Below are positions 52,965 through 64,000 of a stretch of 64,000 nucleotides of DNA, one piece after another. Within the stretch, counting starts at the first letter, position 1, and each line of letters begins with the position of its first letter. A program made the position numbers and the translations under genes. The notes beneath the pieces are model-generated. The model was given only the letters and a program-made list of their open reading frames with translations, did not search any database and was not told where the DNA came from. This DNA comes from Clusia tigrina (lineage: Eukaryota; Arthropoda; Insecta; Diptera; Clusiidae), in the NCBI GenBank assembly GCA_920105625.2, contig OV050032.1, forward strand, positions 197,269,791 through 197,333,790. The letters are read 5' to 3'.

Positions 52965-54205
52965 GAGGCAGCCAGGCCGCCATCAAAGCTAGAACTTCCA
53001 GCTGTGTATCTTCCAGAAATGTTCTGCAATGCAAGGCAGCAAAGGATAGACTGGCCACCAGCTGGAAGCTACATATCTACTGGATGCCAGGGCTTAAGAA
53101 AATAGAAGGAAACGAGAGTGCGGATGCCATTGCAAAAAGCGGAATCTGACTACCAAACGAAGAAGTAAGTAACGCAGTGATGCCTCTAAGAATGATCCAT
53201 AGTCGTATTGAAGATGACATGATGACCATGATGAGAAAGGTGGAAGAAGAGTGGAGTACTGCCACAAGTAAGATCGCAAAGATCATGTGCAAACCGTAGG
53301 ACACTCAGACCAAATCGTTACTGACACTTCCAAGAAAGGATAGCAGAGCGGTATTAGGAATACTCACAGATCACTGTCTAACGTCGGTACACTTTAAAAG
53401 GATAACAACAATGAATTCAGGAAATGTGGCGAGCAACTCTCAAGAGAGCAAAAACAATTTAAGAACTCTGACAGGTCACCTCACAGGCCCCTGTCGTTTA
53501 AGAAGCCACCTCATGAAACTGGAACTCTCACCAGTAAACACTTGGTAGGTTCTGTACGGAGGTAGAAGAGACACTAGAGCACCTTCTAATGAACTGCGAA
53601 GCCTTAGCTCGCAGTAGGAAGAAATATCTGGGGCATTACTGGCTCGAGGGCAGAGACATTAGAACAATGAGCCCCAACTCAGTGCTAAGTTTCCTTAGAA
53701 CTGTGGGACTAATAGAGACCTTTAATAGGTACATGAAGGCGGAGTAGGTAGGTAGGTAGGTAGGAGTGGCCGCGTAGTTTGCCAAAAGCACACTTGAGCA
53801 CACTTGAACACACATGATGGCCCATTTGATACAACGGTGTGGCGCCGTTCAAGCACTGACTGAAAAGTTCTCTTACTTGGGATGGTGATAGTCAGCGCAA
53901 GGACTATGCCGCGAAAGGCACGACTCCCCCATTATGTTGCAGGAAGCCATCCTGATAGTTTGATGAACCTTGCTATGTCCCTAGTATTAAAGGATGACAG
54001 CTCTGTCAGGCCAGTCAGAAATGGGGCACCAAAGGTGCGATTTTTTCTTCTGCTCAGGGATGGGCAGACTCATAAGAGGTGGAGAGCCGACTCGTCCTCT
54101 TCCTCGGAATCACAGCTTTGTCAAATAGGTACATGCAGGAGGAGTACAATAGTTCAAATTGGTCGAGGTACATTTTCCTTCTTTAATTCATTCATTCATT
54201 CATTC
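52965..54205 (+). pseudogene. LINE family F: RNase H and zinc tail, split by LINE E insertion, ATTC tail
   Basis: Plus-strand frames read SWKLHIYWMPGLKKIEGNES, ADAIAKSGI (RNase H end; WVPGH has become WMPGL), then VEEEWSTATSKIAK, SLLTLPRKDSRAVLGILTDH. After frame changes follow LRTLTGHLTGPCRLRSHLMK and VEETLEHLLMNCEALARSRK with KYLGHYWLEGRDI. The order RNase H, LTGH, C...HLL..C..L.R.R..LG is that of I/R1-like ORF2. The stop at 53744-53746 coincides with the LINE E insertion point. The 3' UTR resumes at 54147 and finishes in five ATTC units (54183-54205). Confidence 0.8.
53747..54123 (-). mobile_element. LINE family E insertion, copy 3, with 23-bp TSD
   Basis: On the minus strand this carries the family E zinc-tail end (CTCTGCCC... 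to AAGAGGACGAG) and the 3' UTR (GGGGGAGTCGTGCC, GCGCTGACTATCACCATCCC, GTCAGTGCTTGAACGGCGCC), closing in CTCCTACCTACCTACCTACC. It is bounded by a direct repeat of 23 bp with two mismatches: AATAGGTACATGAAGGCGGA onward at 53724-53746 and AATAGGTACATGCAGGAGGA onward at 54124-54146. This shows insertion into LINE F. Confidence 0.88.
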
Positions 54206-54470
54206 AAGGCACAAGAGAAACTCTGGAGCATCTTCTATGTCCATGCCCCGTAATGTCGAAAGCGCGCTTATCACATCTGGGCGCCCCTTGGTTTGAAGGA
54301 CTAGAAGAGGTCGCACAACTAGAGATAGTTTCTCTCTTAAGATTTGCTGAGAGTGTCTCCCTGTTCAACGATTCATACCACAGCTCTTAAATGGATGTCC
54401 ATCCATCTGTCACCGCAAAGGACCTTGCAGGTCTATGTGTGCCAGTCTGACCTAACCTAAGCTACTTTTT
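54206..54470 (+). pseudogene. LINE family G, zinc-tail 3' end copy 2
   Basis: The frame reads GTRETLEHLLCPCPVMSKAR, then LSHLGAPWFEGLEEVAQLEI and VSLLRFAESVSLFNDSYHSS with a stop. HLLCPCP..S.AR...LG is an intact zinc tail. The 3' UTR ends GTCTGACCTAACCTAAGC, a pentanucleotide-like AACCT end. The copy starts immediately after the ATTC tail of LINE F, so it either inserted at that tail or is the downstream neighbour that F inserted beside. Confidence 0.72.
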
Positions 54471-56754
54471 TCTGTGCAACTTGTTTGTATTTTTAGTTGG
54501 GGATTATGAGAATCTCCCAAAGAAAAATGGAATACAATTCTCTCTCATTTGCGTGATGTTTCATTATACAAATGTGTTCGTTCACAAACACAGCAAAGTA
54601 TTTTAACTCATATTCAGATAATGGAACCATCTCTCATTAAATGCAACCCAGTGATAATCAAAGAGAAGAATTCCGAGAACTTAACTTCAAGGAAATCAGT
54701 GTAAATCACACTCTTAAATCAGGACATGTCTTATAAACCTCACGGTACATAAGCAGGCAAATGTTTAGCATAAGCAGGCAAATGTTTAGCATTAACAAGA
54801 TGAGAATTTGAAACATGTTCCACAAGTTTTGAAATTTGCGAGAAACAAAGTTGTAAGACCCAAAAAATCAGGCCTATTGGTCTAGAGAAACCACAATATG
54901 GTACGTGATAGATACTCACGAGCTTTAATTGGTTCAAATTCTATGAATTTGTTTTTATTCCTAGACGCCCATTATATATTTCCTTCTCTTTCCAGAGTGC
55001 TACTTCCTTTTAAGCTCACCCACTTTAAAAATCCTTTAACATATCAGCATGAATTCACTGCTGGCATTTTCCATACGCCCCATTTGCCGCCTGGTGCGTA
55101 AGTAGACAACGGACCACAGCGAATTTGAAGCGAGTTTTTACAATGCAAGTCTTTGTTGCCATTCCCTGACAATAGCTCGAATACGCTTACTAATAATCCT
55201 GGACATAATTAGAGTATGGCGGATAATTACAACTCACGGCCGAAATCCATCAACATCATCACCAGCACTGCACAGCCAGTCAACAATACCCCTGGCCACG
55301 TGCAAAACAAAACTATCACACACAATGAATCATTGCTTATTAGTGCCTTGAGGTGATTCGATAATAACGCGCGTCTCTAATTAGTTTACGCGCTAATTGA
55401 CAGCACGGGTTGGTGGGGCATATGTGGCAGATTTCGCGAGGAACAATGGATTTTTGGAACGTTATACGGAAATTCAGAGTATAATCTTTCGGCAGGCACA
55501 TGTGGGGCTTCTTCGGATGAAAGCCCAATCAGGCAGGAACGCGGTCAGTGCATGTTCATTATTTGCGCATCAGTCAGTGTCAGTGGATTTTTATTTTATT
55601 AACGGTATTTTGGGATGATTTTGTTCAAACCAGCCATGATGAGGAGAACGTGCATCGATTTCATACAATTTGGGATTCATGTGCAAGCCTGAAAAGTTGA
55701 CGACGTAGTGCTTCAGGGGTTTCGTAGTTGTCAGAAATCATTTGCGGAATTTTTTCATGTACTTCTGAAGCTTCATGAAAGTTTGAATTAAATGGTAGTA
55801 AGGTAGTCGGTTTTGGGGCGTTGGAAGTATGTTACAGAAACTGGAATACGCGTGGGTATCTACCGTTCATAAGGGCAAGATAATTAGTCCACTAATAATT
55901 AAGTATAGCGAACGCACTGGTTCAACTAAAAGTATGGTCAAAGTGCACCGCTTCGCTTGGATATCCCTTTATCATGGCACTATTGACTCTACTGAAAATC
56001 CACAAAAAACATTGATTAGAAATTAATCATAAATTATCTGATTCTAGACGGAAGGCAGAAGTCATATGATTACACTAATTTTGAGCATTTGCATCACAAA
56101 AAGGCTTCAGAAGGTTCCATCCAAATACATTCAACGAATGCAAGAGTATTGAGCTGCCATGTGTTTCCTAGCATGGCTTAAAAAATACAATCCTGCAGAA
56201 AAAGTTTATATAACTCCCTAACACTTTTTTTCTTCCGAGAGTAACCAAACAGAACTGCTTAACATAAAAGCCAGGACATCTAAATAATTGCGAGTCTCCC
56301 GATGCAGATATAATCTCAGTTTCAAAGCGGAGTATATGTAGTGAGCAACCAGAACCTCATCCCTGATTTCATCAGAGCATTCTGCAGTATATCTCTCAGA
56401 ACAGCTGCAATTCTCTCCAACACCTCCAGCAGCATCAGATATGTACCCAATTGAATACAACCCTGTTTCATCCATCACTTAAGCAGTCCAAGTTCAACAA
56501 AAGTAGCGATAGGACGTCAACCTTTGGAGTGCAGCGGTAACAGTGCTCTATTTAACTTAAGGGCCTTATGATAAATCTATTTACTAATTGTAGCAAGTTA
56601 ACCCATCGTAAAGCAATCATTTATATTTATATTGTAGCAAGCCAATCCAGTCAGTCGTGAAGTAACATCGAAAGCAAACGGTCGTTTCAATCTTGCCAGT
56701 AGACTACATAACTAACATCCTTTTTCGACATTTTCTGCATTTAGTTTCAACAAT
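54471..56754. other. Unassigned stretch
   Basis: No gene motif. A 21-bp direct duplication (CATAAGCAGGCAAATGTTTA and G) sits at about 54747-54789. TTGTAGCAAG...CCA occurs twice at about 56588 and 56634. The short frames here lack domains. Confidence 0.45.
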
Positions 56755-57800
56755 TGCCAATTTTCGAAACTATTCTGAAAAACACTCCCTTCAAGATATA
56801 CAGATCAAAAGTGAATACCGGTGTAGGATCAGGAGTTTATTGCGAAATGCCCTCAATCAGTGAACTCATCAAACTCATGGCTCACTGCAGTGTTTTTCAA
56901 GCGGAAATAACCGATATTCACGAAGCCTTGAATTGGCTGGGGATAAACGAGGTAACCGTCAAGGATATCTGTATTTTATCTGAGAGCCAAGCTGCACTAA
57001 GGGCTTTGAATGTATTCCAAAAACCATCAAGGAGTATCTTAGACAGTCGCGCGAACTCTAAAAGACATGGCTAAACAATTCCATATCCATTTGGGTTGGG
57101 TACCAGGACACAGGGATACACCAGGCAACTGCAGGGCTGATCAACTTGCGAGAGATGGCACTTGTATGCTGAATGTCAGTAGGCATATGGGTGTAGTTCT
57201 CGCAAGTTGTAAGCTTCTCATAAGGGAGACACTAATTAGTTCTACCAATCAAAGGTGGATCTGTGCCACTACCTGTGAAATCGTCAGGCAAACATGGCCG
57301 AGGCAAAATTTTAGTCTATCCAAGATTATCATTAGACTTACTAGACTGCAAATTTGGACTCTAATAGGAGCCCGGAGGCAATGTCTAATAAAGAAAATCA
57401 TTATACACAATGGACTCCAAATTAGGACTTAAATAGGAGCCCTCACGGGACATTTTATAATAGCAAGTCACGCCAGAAGAATGGGGGTTTAAACGCATGA
57501 TTTCTGTCGCAGCTGCAAAAACGAGGAGGAACGAGAAACTATCCAGCATATCTTCTGTATATGTCCAGCTTTTGCCAGAAATAGGGAGCGTTTGCTAGGA
57601 TCCCACTTCTTAACAAGTAAAGATAATCTATACAAGTCAGTTGTTAACATCCTTCTTCCCTTTATAAAAGGCTCAGGTGTGTTCAATCTGGAGGGGGAAG
57701 CGTAGCCATGCCTCGCATCCGCGGCTCACAACGGACCCAACTGGTGGTCTAAGTGGCATCACTGGTTTATTGGTGATGCGGCTGCCCAACCTACCTACCT
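56755..57800 (+). pseudogene. LINE M: RNase H plus zinc tail, TACC tail
   Basis: The frame 56754-57071 reads PFKIYRSKVNTGVGSGVYCE (RNase H start; the catalytic TDGS has become YRSK), VFQAEITDIHEALNWLGINE and CILSESQAALRALNVFQKP (DSQ has become ESQ). A frameshift near 57060 leads into MAKQFHIHLGWVPGHRDTPG and NCRADQLARDGTC. The zinc tail, ICRSCKNEEE-like with IQHIFCICPAFARNRERLLG, lies at about 57505-57600, followed by KDNLYKSVVNILLPFIKGSG. The 3' UTR ends GCGGCTGCCCAACCTACCTA, then CC. Two of the RNase H catalytic acidic residues are lost. Confidence 0.8.
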
Positions 57801-58778
57801 TGTTGGATCAAGATTTAGGAATGTCAGTCACATTGTTGGCTTGAGATTATACCCTTGAGGAATGTTGGTCACATTGTTGGATCAAGATTATACCCGGTAT
57901 ATTTCAAACAAAATCTCCACACTGTTTGGAAGAAGAAATAGGACATAGAACAGCAAAAACTTCCTCTTCATTTTAAGGGAATACGGCTGCGTTTAAATCA
58001 GTGTTTTTACACATCCTAAAGCACCATGGAATGACCTCTCTTGGGCCTATTTGTATGGGACCACAATGGCACAATTAGGACTAGATGACTACCATACTTT
58101 TACTCGACTTTTCAATAATTATAAGGAACCTTGCTTATCATTTCTCTGTTTAGTTAATTTTCTACGTTCCTTCCATCGTACTCTAAGTTTTGTAGAAAAA
58201 TTAATGAAGATCTAGGAAAAAAAAGTATAGCATTTAAATATTCTGTTGCTACTGAGACTTAGACTCCTGTGGTCCTTGAACTCCAATGGTCCCTTGTAAT
58301 TTTTGTAATGCAAATACTTCCACATTTCTTTCCAGATCGATATTTCAATCACCTCCTCTTAAGAACAGTAGCAGGAAAACTGTTATCAAGGACACTTTCT
58401 CCACCTCCCAAGAACTTTGTTTGATAATTTCTCAACTATTTCCGTCCGAACCCGTGTACACGCCTGCAACTACGTGTGTATCAATTCTCCATGCACAAGC
58501 TGCGAATATATTGCCTCATTCGCTGCATGCAACTTATGCCTGAATAGTTTGTTAATAACGGCCATAACAATAATCCTGTTGCTTGTCGTGTAGCGTTGCT
58601 GCTGCGTTGCAATTAAATTTCCTACAAATGAGCGCCGACACAAACAAAGGTCCTCGTAGCGTATGGAGACGCTGTGACACTAACGTATTTATTACCATAA
58701 CAAATTAGAGCCGAAAGACTTCAGCGATGGCAACAATAACAGCGGCAGCAACCGAACAGCCGTCAGCGATTTTGTGCA

Positions 58779-58794
58779 GGGGGGGGGGGGGGGG
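58779..58794 (+). repeat. Poly(G) tract, 16 G
   Basis: An uninterrupted run of 16 G residues. Its length should be treated cautiously because homopolymers are prone to sequencing error. Confidence 0.9.
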
Positions 58795-59673
58795 AGGTTT
58801 CTTTCGTGAGCTTGACGTTCATTGCAGCAAATTTAAATTTGTGGTGTGTCCTCGTAAGTAACGCGAACGCGAATACCGCTTAATGTGCTTAACGTAAGCT
58901 GAGTGCTTCTAAATTGTCGTTCGCTCGGCAGTGTTGTGGTTCTTGCCAGCGTAGTTGTTGTTTTTGTAGTTGTTGTTGTTGGAGTTGTTGTCATGTGCAT
59001 CGTTGTCTGCGCGGTCGTGAATTTTATCGCAGCCTTAATTCACGGCAACACGTACGTGTTGAGGCTTTGCAGAGATCAGTTGCGATAATTGCAGCGAAAA
59101 TGCTTCCTTTTTTTCGTGTGTGCAAAGTCCTGAAACTCACCTTTTCGGTTAGAATTGAACAGGATACATTTAATTTATTGTATGAGTGTTGTTCATTTTG
59201 GCAGATTTTCTAACTGAATCCTTGCAAATCCGCCCAAATTGTTGAAGTGAACATTCTTTAGCAATTGCGGCACAGATATTTACCGTTCACTAAAATCGTC
59301 CTTAAATTTGTTTCGGCTTTTCGTGTGTAACACAACCGCCTTCAGTCAGTGGAGTGGACGTGCGGCCAAGTTTATGTCCGCATTGGGAGAGACATAATGA
59401 CATCCTGGCACAGACAGCGGCAGCGGCTCGACCGTGCCTGCCGTCCATGTCCGTCCGTGTCCGTCCGCCTGTTCGTACGTTCACACTGATGGGTGTGTAA
59501 ATTATGTGCGAAAGATAGCTAAATTATTGCCCGCGAGAGAATTGTGACGTGTCCGTGTGGTGGTGCGTGCAAGAGTATGTATACGGATGAGTGTGTGAGT
59601 GTGTAGGATGCCAATGAGCTCTGACTATTGTTGCCATTTTGCCAGCGCAATATTCGTCCTATCGCATCCTCTC

Positions 59674-59702
59674 GTATCGCATCGCATCGCATCGCATCGC
59701 AT
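59674..59702 (+). repeat. (GCATC)n pentanucleotide repeat
   Basis: TCGCATCGCATCGCATCGCA units, about five copies, flanked by variants (CGTATCG, CATTGTATCG). Confidence 0.85.
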
Positions 59703-60764
59703 TGTATCGTCCGTATTACATTTGGGGCACTCATTTCTCAACTGGCGGGAGGGCGGCTAACGCTGCCAGTGTGTGAGCGTGTCTGTGTGTTTGTGTGGGG
59801 ACTGTGTGCTGTTGTGCGCCTGTGGTTATGCTAAGTTAATTATGTCGAACAAACATCCGAACACACACAAACGAACGCAATGTTCTCATCACACACGCTT
59901 ATTCAAAGGCGTGCTTTCATTGATTCTTCACTTGATTTATGTTTTTGTGGGCTGAGATTCCACGCAGCGACACTGCAAGCATTTGGCGGTATTTTGAGCG
60001 TGTGTCTGTGAGGAAATTGAATGTACTGCAATGCGGTGTTAAGGCGTGATATATGCCCTCCAGCTGCATTTTTGTAACAGATATGATTCGAGTTGCTTTG
60101 TTTGGCACAAAAGTGATGAAACTAATTAAAGAAAATAATTAATAAAATGAACGTCAATACAAAAGTTTCGCACTTTTTACAACGAAACATGACTTAAGGC
60201 TGCTACTTGCTATAGCCAAGCGAACTACTCTGTACTTATAGCTTAATACACTCGTGAATGTAGTCCATGAGTGTGAAAGGCAATGAGTCATCTTTCATGT
60301 CTGTAAAAGGAGAGCTACTTCTTTACTAAGAACTTATCTGTATTGAATTGTTGTATTAGCAAGGACAAGAATAGCAATAGTAGCCCATATCAAAGTTGAG
60401 GCTTCAATGAATCCTTTATCAGTAGCCAGTTTCAAAGAATCCTTAATCTACAGTTGTTGTTCCAATTCATCTGAGGATTGGTGTGAGGGAACTCGCTTGG
60501 CACTTGACTTTGATGAAATTCAGCTGCACTGGTCTGTTAGTTCTTGCCGACTGTAGGAACTGCGTTTATTCCTGTTGATGCTCAGGTTGCCTGGTGTGAA
60601 TGATTGAGTTAGGAAGATAGAGGGAATGGTACTTCAACAGGCTTTCACGGAAGCAATCACAGAATTGATTGCCATGTTGGGAAATATGGTTTAGTTGTAT
60701 GTGGATGTAGAACCCTCACATTGTTTGACACTTACTATAAACTTGCACTACACCAAACTTTCAC

Positions 60765-61190
60765 TAGATCACAGACTGCCGCTCTCTGTGGTCTAGTGAT
60801 AAGCATGCTAGACTCACACCCCGAGGGTCGCAGGTTCAAATCCTACCACGGGCTTGGTCTCTGCTTCTCTGTATAAAATCCTTTTCTCTTCGAGTCGACG
60901 GCCTCTATAGCTAATACTCATTCCCCTAACACCTAGCACTCATAATTAATTATGGTGTAAGAAGCAATAATAATATTAATAATAGATCACAAACTTCGGA
61001 GGTCGGAAACCATAGGTGAAACCACACCTTGATATGAGCAAAATTCTTTAACTTGAACCCTTAAAAATACAAAAATTCGTAGCTGAAACTAACCAGAAAG
61101 GAAGTCTATACATGATTAAGTAAACAGGGGCATTACAATGGATATTTTAGGTCCCAGTATATAACATCCTTTATAAATGTCTTTTCTACT
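60765..61190 (+). mobile_element. LINE family B, diverged copy split by a SINE
   Basis: Before the SINE there is TAGATCACAGACTGC, and after it GATCACAAACTTCGGAGGTC, GATATGAGCAAAATTCTTTA, AGGGGCATTACAATGG-like ACAGGGGCATTACAATGGAT, TTTTAGGTCCCAGTATATAA and CATCC. This follows the family B zinc-tail and 3' UTR order (DMSKIPQL region, GGGGCATCACAAT, GTATAACACCC) with about 20 percent divergence. It is the oldest-looking B copy in the window. Confidence 0.65.
60778..60982 (+). mobile_element. Full-length tRNA-derived SINE with TSD
   Basis: About 205 bp. The tRNA-like head has box A TGGTCTAGTGA (60789-60799) and box B GGTTCAAATCC (60833-60843), each one base off consensus. The body has CTTGGTCTC, TATAAAATCCTTTTCTC, TTCGAGTCGACGGCCTC and CATAATTAATTATGGTGTAA, and the tail is TAA-type. 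Flanks TAGATCACAGACT (60765-60777) and TAGATCACAAACT (60983-60995) form a 13-bp target-site duplication with one mismatch. The body matches 9472-9631 (minus) over the 3' part. A SINE encodes no protein and depends on a LINE's reverse transcriptase. The TAA-type tail differs from every LINE tail in this window, so its partner is not identified. Confidence 0.85.
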
Positions 61191-62175
61191 ATAATCTTCC
61201 ATCGCAGCCTTACAATGTAACAGTATGGATAGAAGAAAATGTATCACAATGGTATCTATTTAGAGCTTGTAAGACGAAAGTGTTGTGAACACCAGAAAAG
61301 CTTCCACACATCTTCAGAACTATGTTCATTGATAAGCATGGTTAAGTGTCGTCAACGTATAAAGAAACATAACTGTGTTGTTTTGTAAGCGTGGTCTAAG
61401 TTAAGTGTCGTCAACATATCAAGAAAACAACATAGTTTTTATATGGCCCGGACTCGTTTAGGAGATTAGTATGGACTTCTATTATTCGACTGCATATACG
61501 AGTACACAAGCCACCACAAAGACACCTCTTCATTTCACCTTTTCTTACTTTACTTTTTCCCACATTTCAACAACTTTCACTTTCTCAATCTATAACATTC
61601 TTATCGCTTCAGCATCCAACTCACAAGAGTACTAAATATGACTCATATGAGAGAGATATGGTCTCTTTTTATTCAATACATCCTTTGAGATTATTCCAAC
61701 ACTGTGCACAGAGCCATCAATTCCCACTACTCCAACCTCCAAGTACAATGTCGAGGCTGCTTAATTCAGTGGGTTTGTTGGACTCAACTCTGTACACCAG
61801 TTTGCATTTAGTCGTCATTTGAAAGTACCCTTGCACATCACTCGCAGGACATCCGATACATACAGATACATACGAACCAATTAAACAGTATCTATTTTTA
61901 AATGAATGATTTCCTTAGTACGGGTGTCAAAGAGCAAAGACTGATGTATGAGATTAATGTGCATGAGCAAACCTCTAAAAACTACTTCAGGTCTACACCA
62001 CCCTAATCAGAATGCTGTGTTTACTGGTCAGCTTTTTTTTTAGGTCATAATTTTCAGTGAGTTTCATGAAGTTTCCACACGTTATTGGATGGGGTACTCT
62101 TGGAGAGTACGCAACTCATTAACAAATTGAAGTCTCTGCATTAATTCTGATAAAATCTGAGGGTAAAGTGAACTG
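61191..62175. other. Unassigned stretch
   Basis: No gene. A local duplication (GGTTAAGTGTCGTCAACGTA / AGTTAAGTGTCGTCAACATA) lies at about 61340 and 61398. Confidence 0.45.
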
Positions 62176-63595
62176 CCAGAATCCCAAGAGATGAAATTAT
62201 GCATTGACAGATTGCAAAGTGATGAAATTATGAATTGAGAGAATCCAAAGTGATGAAATTATGAATTAACAGAATCCAAAGTGATGAAATTATGAATTGA
62301 GAGAATCCAAAGTGATGAAAATATGAATTGGTAGAATCCAAAATAGTGAAATTATGAATTAACAGAATCCAAAGTGATGAAATTTTCCAGTGATAGAATC
62401 CAAAGTGATGAAATTATGAATTGACAGAATCCAAAGTGATGAAATTTTCCAGTGATAGAATCCAAAGTGATGAAATTATGAATTGACAGAATCCAAATTG
62501 ATGAAATTTTGCAGTGATAGAATCCAAAGTGATGAAATTATGAATTGACAGAATCCAAAGTGATGAAATTTTGCAGTGATAGAATTCAAAGTGATGAAAT
62601 TATGAATTGACAGAATCCAAAGTGATGAAATTACGAATTAAGAGAATCCAAAGTGATGAAATTATGAATTAACAGAATCCAAAGTGATGAAATTATGAAT
62701 TGAGAGAATCCAAAGTGATGAAAATATGAATTGGTAGAATCCAAAGTAGTGAAATTATGAATTAACAGAATCCAAAGTGATGAAATTTTCCAGTGATAGA
62801 ATCCAAAGTGATGAAATTATGAATTGACAGAATCCAAAGTGATGAAATTTTGCAGTGATAGAATCCAAAGTGATGAAATTATGAATTAACAAAATCCAAA
62901 GTGATGAAATTATGAATTGACAGAAGCCAAAGTGATGAAATTATGAATTGACAGAATCCAAAGTGATGAAATTTTGCAGTGATAGAATCCAAAGTGATGA
63001 AATTATGGATTGACAGAATCCAAAGTGATGAAATTACGAATTAAGAGAATCCAAAGTGATGAAATTATGAATTGACAGAATCCAAAGTGATGAAATTATG
63101 GATTGACAGAATCCAAAGTGATGAAATTATGAATTGAAAGAATCCAAAGTGATGAAATTTTGCAGTGATAGAATCCAAAGTGATGAAATTATGAATTAAT
63201 AGAATCCAAAGTGATGAAATTTTGCAGTGATAGAATCCAAAGTGATGAAATTATGAATTGACAGAATCCAAAGTGATGAAATTTTGCAGTGATAGAATCC
63301 AAAGTGATGAAATTATGAATTGACAGAATCCAAAGTGATGAAAATATGAATTGGTAGAATCCAAAGTGATAAAATTATGAATTGACAGAATCCAAAGTGA
63401 TGAAATTATGAATTGACAGAATCCAAAGTGATGAAATTTTGCAGTGATAGAATCCAAAGTGATGAAATTATGAATTGACAGAATCCAAAGTGATGAAATT
63501 TTGCAGTGATAGAATCCAAAGTGATGAAATTATGAATTGACAGAATCCAAAGTGATGAAAATATGAATTGAGAGAATCGAAAGTGATTCCAATGG
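62176..63595. repeat. 31-bp satellite with two monomer types and 403-bp higher-order repeat
   Basis: About 45 head-to-tail copies of a 31-bp unit starting AGAATCCAAAGTGATGAAAT. One type continues TATGAATTGAC, the other TTTGCAGTGAT or TTTCCAGTGAT, and the two often alternate. A rare variant pair (ATATGAATTGGTAGAATCCA) at 62321 recurs at 62724, 403 bp or 13 units later, with matching neighbours. Stops on the plus strand and a non-multiple-of-three period exclude coding. Minus-strand frames are artefacts. Confidence 0.95.
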
Positions 63596-64000
63596 CCACT
63601 TGAGAAAACATTACTGAAAGATTCAATTGGTTATACCAAACAAATAGCAGACTACCTTCCAACATCATCATCATCATTAACACCTCTCCCATTAGTACCA
63701 CACAATCGCCGATTTCACTCACTTCGGTACATAATCAACAACACATCGCCACCTTCTCATGCACTTTTGTATCAGTTTACATTCTGAATTACCTCAGATG
63801 CCTGCAAGACACTGAGCACAAGCAACAGTCAAATTTTAATCAAAAGTATTGATTGTGATGTTAGGTTTGCCAGGTGTAATATACCTATTATATATGGCAG
63901 GATCGCCATGTAATGTGCCTGCAGCTTGGAGTGTATTAAACCTATAGCTAGGAGCGAACAGTTGCGATTAGCTACGAAATCTTTATACAGCGGGGTAGGC
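63596..64000. other. Unassigned stretch to the window end
   Basis: A CATCATCATCATCATT run lies at about 63662-63677. No gene is seen. Confidence 0.45.

Larger units (their letters stand above)
57801..60764. other. Unassigned stretch with simple repeats
   Basis: A near-direct repeat (CACATTGTTGGATCAAGATT and CACATTGTTGGCTTGAGATT) lies at 57797-57895. Other simple sequence is a G16 run at 58779-58794, GTT-rich sequence at about 58935-58995 that makes polyV frames, and a (GCATC)n run at 59674-59702. The region 58.4-60.1 kb otherwise looks single-copy. No gene is recognised. Confidence 0.5.

Noticed and set aside
60785..60856. Functional tRNA gene
   Set aside because: Boxes A and B are present but a full cloverleaf with matching acceptor stem is not evident, and the sequence continues into a SINE body with TSD.
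62176..63595. CRISPR array
   Set aside because: The 31-bp repeats are contiguous with no unique spacers, and the DNA is eukaryotic. The same reasoning applies to the 29-bp and 68-bp arrays.
63251..63722. Minus-strand frames with repeated FHHFGFCQF motifs
   Set aside because: They are translations of the 31-bp satellite, with variable frames and no start context.

Overview
This 64-kb window looks like gene-poor, repeat-rich nuclear DNA of a higher fly (Diptera, Brachycera). A tephritid fruit fly is my best guess, but the sequence does not fix the species. The reasons are: no bacterial-style gene packing; eukaryotic non-LTR retrotransposons with Jockey-like and RNase-H-bearing (I/R1/Loa-like) reverse transcriptases; a mariner (D34D) transposase; a Ty3/gypsy RNase H fragment; CAA/CAG and GT microsatellites of the kind common in fly DNA; and several long satellites. 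I see no intact host protein-coding gene. The only host-gene-like coding signal is a small HMG-box sequence at 40524-40859 (minus), broken by one in-frame stop.

Layout. 0-9.7 kb: a foldback-like repeat (1945-2495), small simple repeats, and fragments of at least four LINE families (5.0-8.0 kb), then a mariner remnant (8.15-9.24 kb) and a 5'-truncated SINE (9.46-9.64 kb). 9.7-16.8 kb: mostly unassigned DNA with a LINE 3' half (12.2-13.0 kb), a second copy of LINE family A (14.5-15.0 kb) and a gypsy RNase H piece (15.2 kb). 16.8-17.8 kb: a 29-bp satellite with a 261-bp higher-order period. 18-21.3 kb: an RT fragment, tRNA-like SINE sequences and LTR-like direct repeats. 22.84-26.94 kb: the best element, an almost full-length Jockey-type LINE (minus strand) with a 12-bp target-site duplication, broken by one frameshift and two nonsense codons. 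27-35 kb: more RT fragments, including an element carrying two nested LINE fragments, and two inverted duplications. 36.63-38.59 kb: a TAATG/TAATC pentanucleotide satellite. 38.7-48 kb: LINE ends, the HMG-box pseudogene and a 68-bp minisatellite. 48-62 kb: largely unassigned single-copy-looking DNA, with a nested LINE cluster at 53-54.5 kb, an RNase H-bearing LINE at 56.8-57.8 kb and a full-length tRNA-derived SINE inside a LINE at 60.8-61.2 kb. 62.18-63.60 kb: a 31-bp satellite with a 403-bp higher-order period.

Working together. The retroelements explain much of the window. Autonomous LINEs supplied reverse transcriptase, and most copies here are dead-on-arrival 3' ends. The SINE copies, with perfect or near-perfect target-site duplications, must have used a LINE's machinery. 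A recurring feature is that many LINE 3' ends finish in tetra- or pentanucleotide repeats (CTAC, TCTA, ATTC, AACCT) rather than poly(A). For convenience I label LINE groups A, B, C, D, E, F, G, J, K, L and M; these letters are mine and are not published names. No database search could be run, so all family assignments rest on visible motifs and on copies compared within the window.
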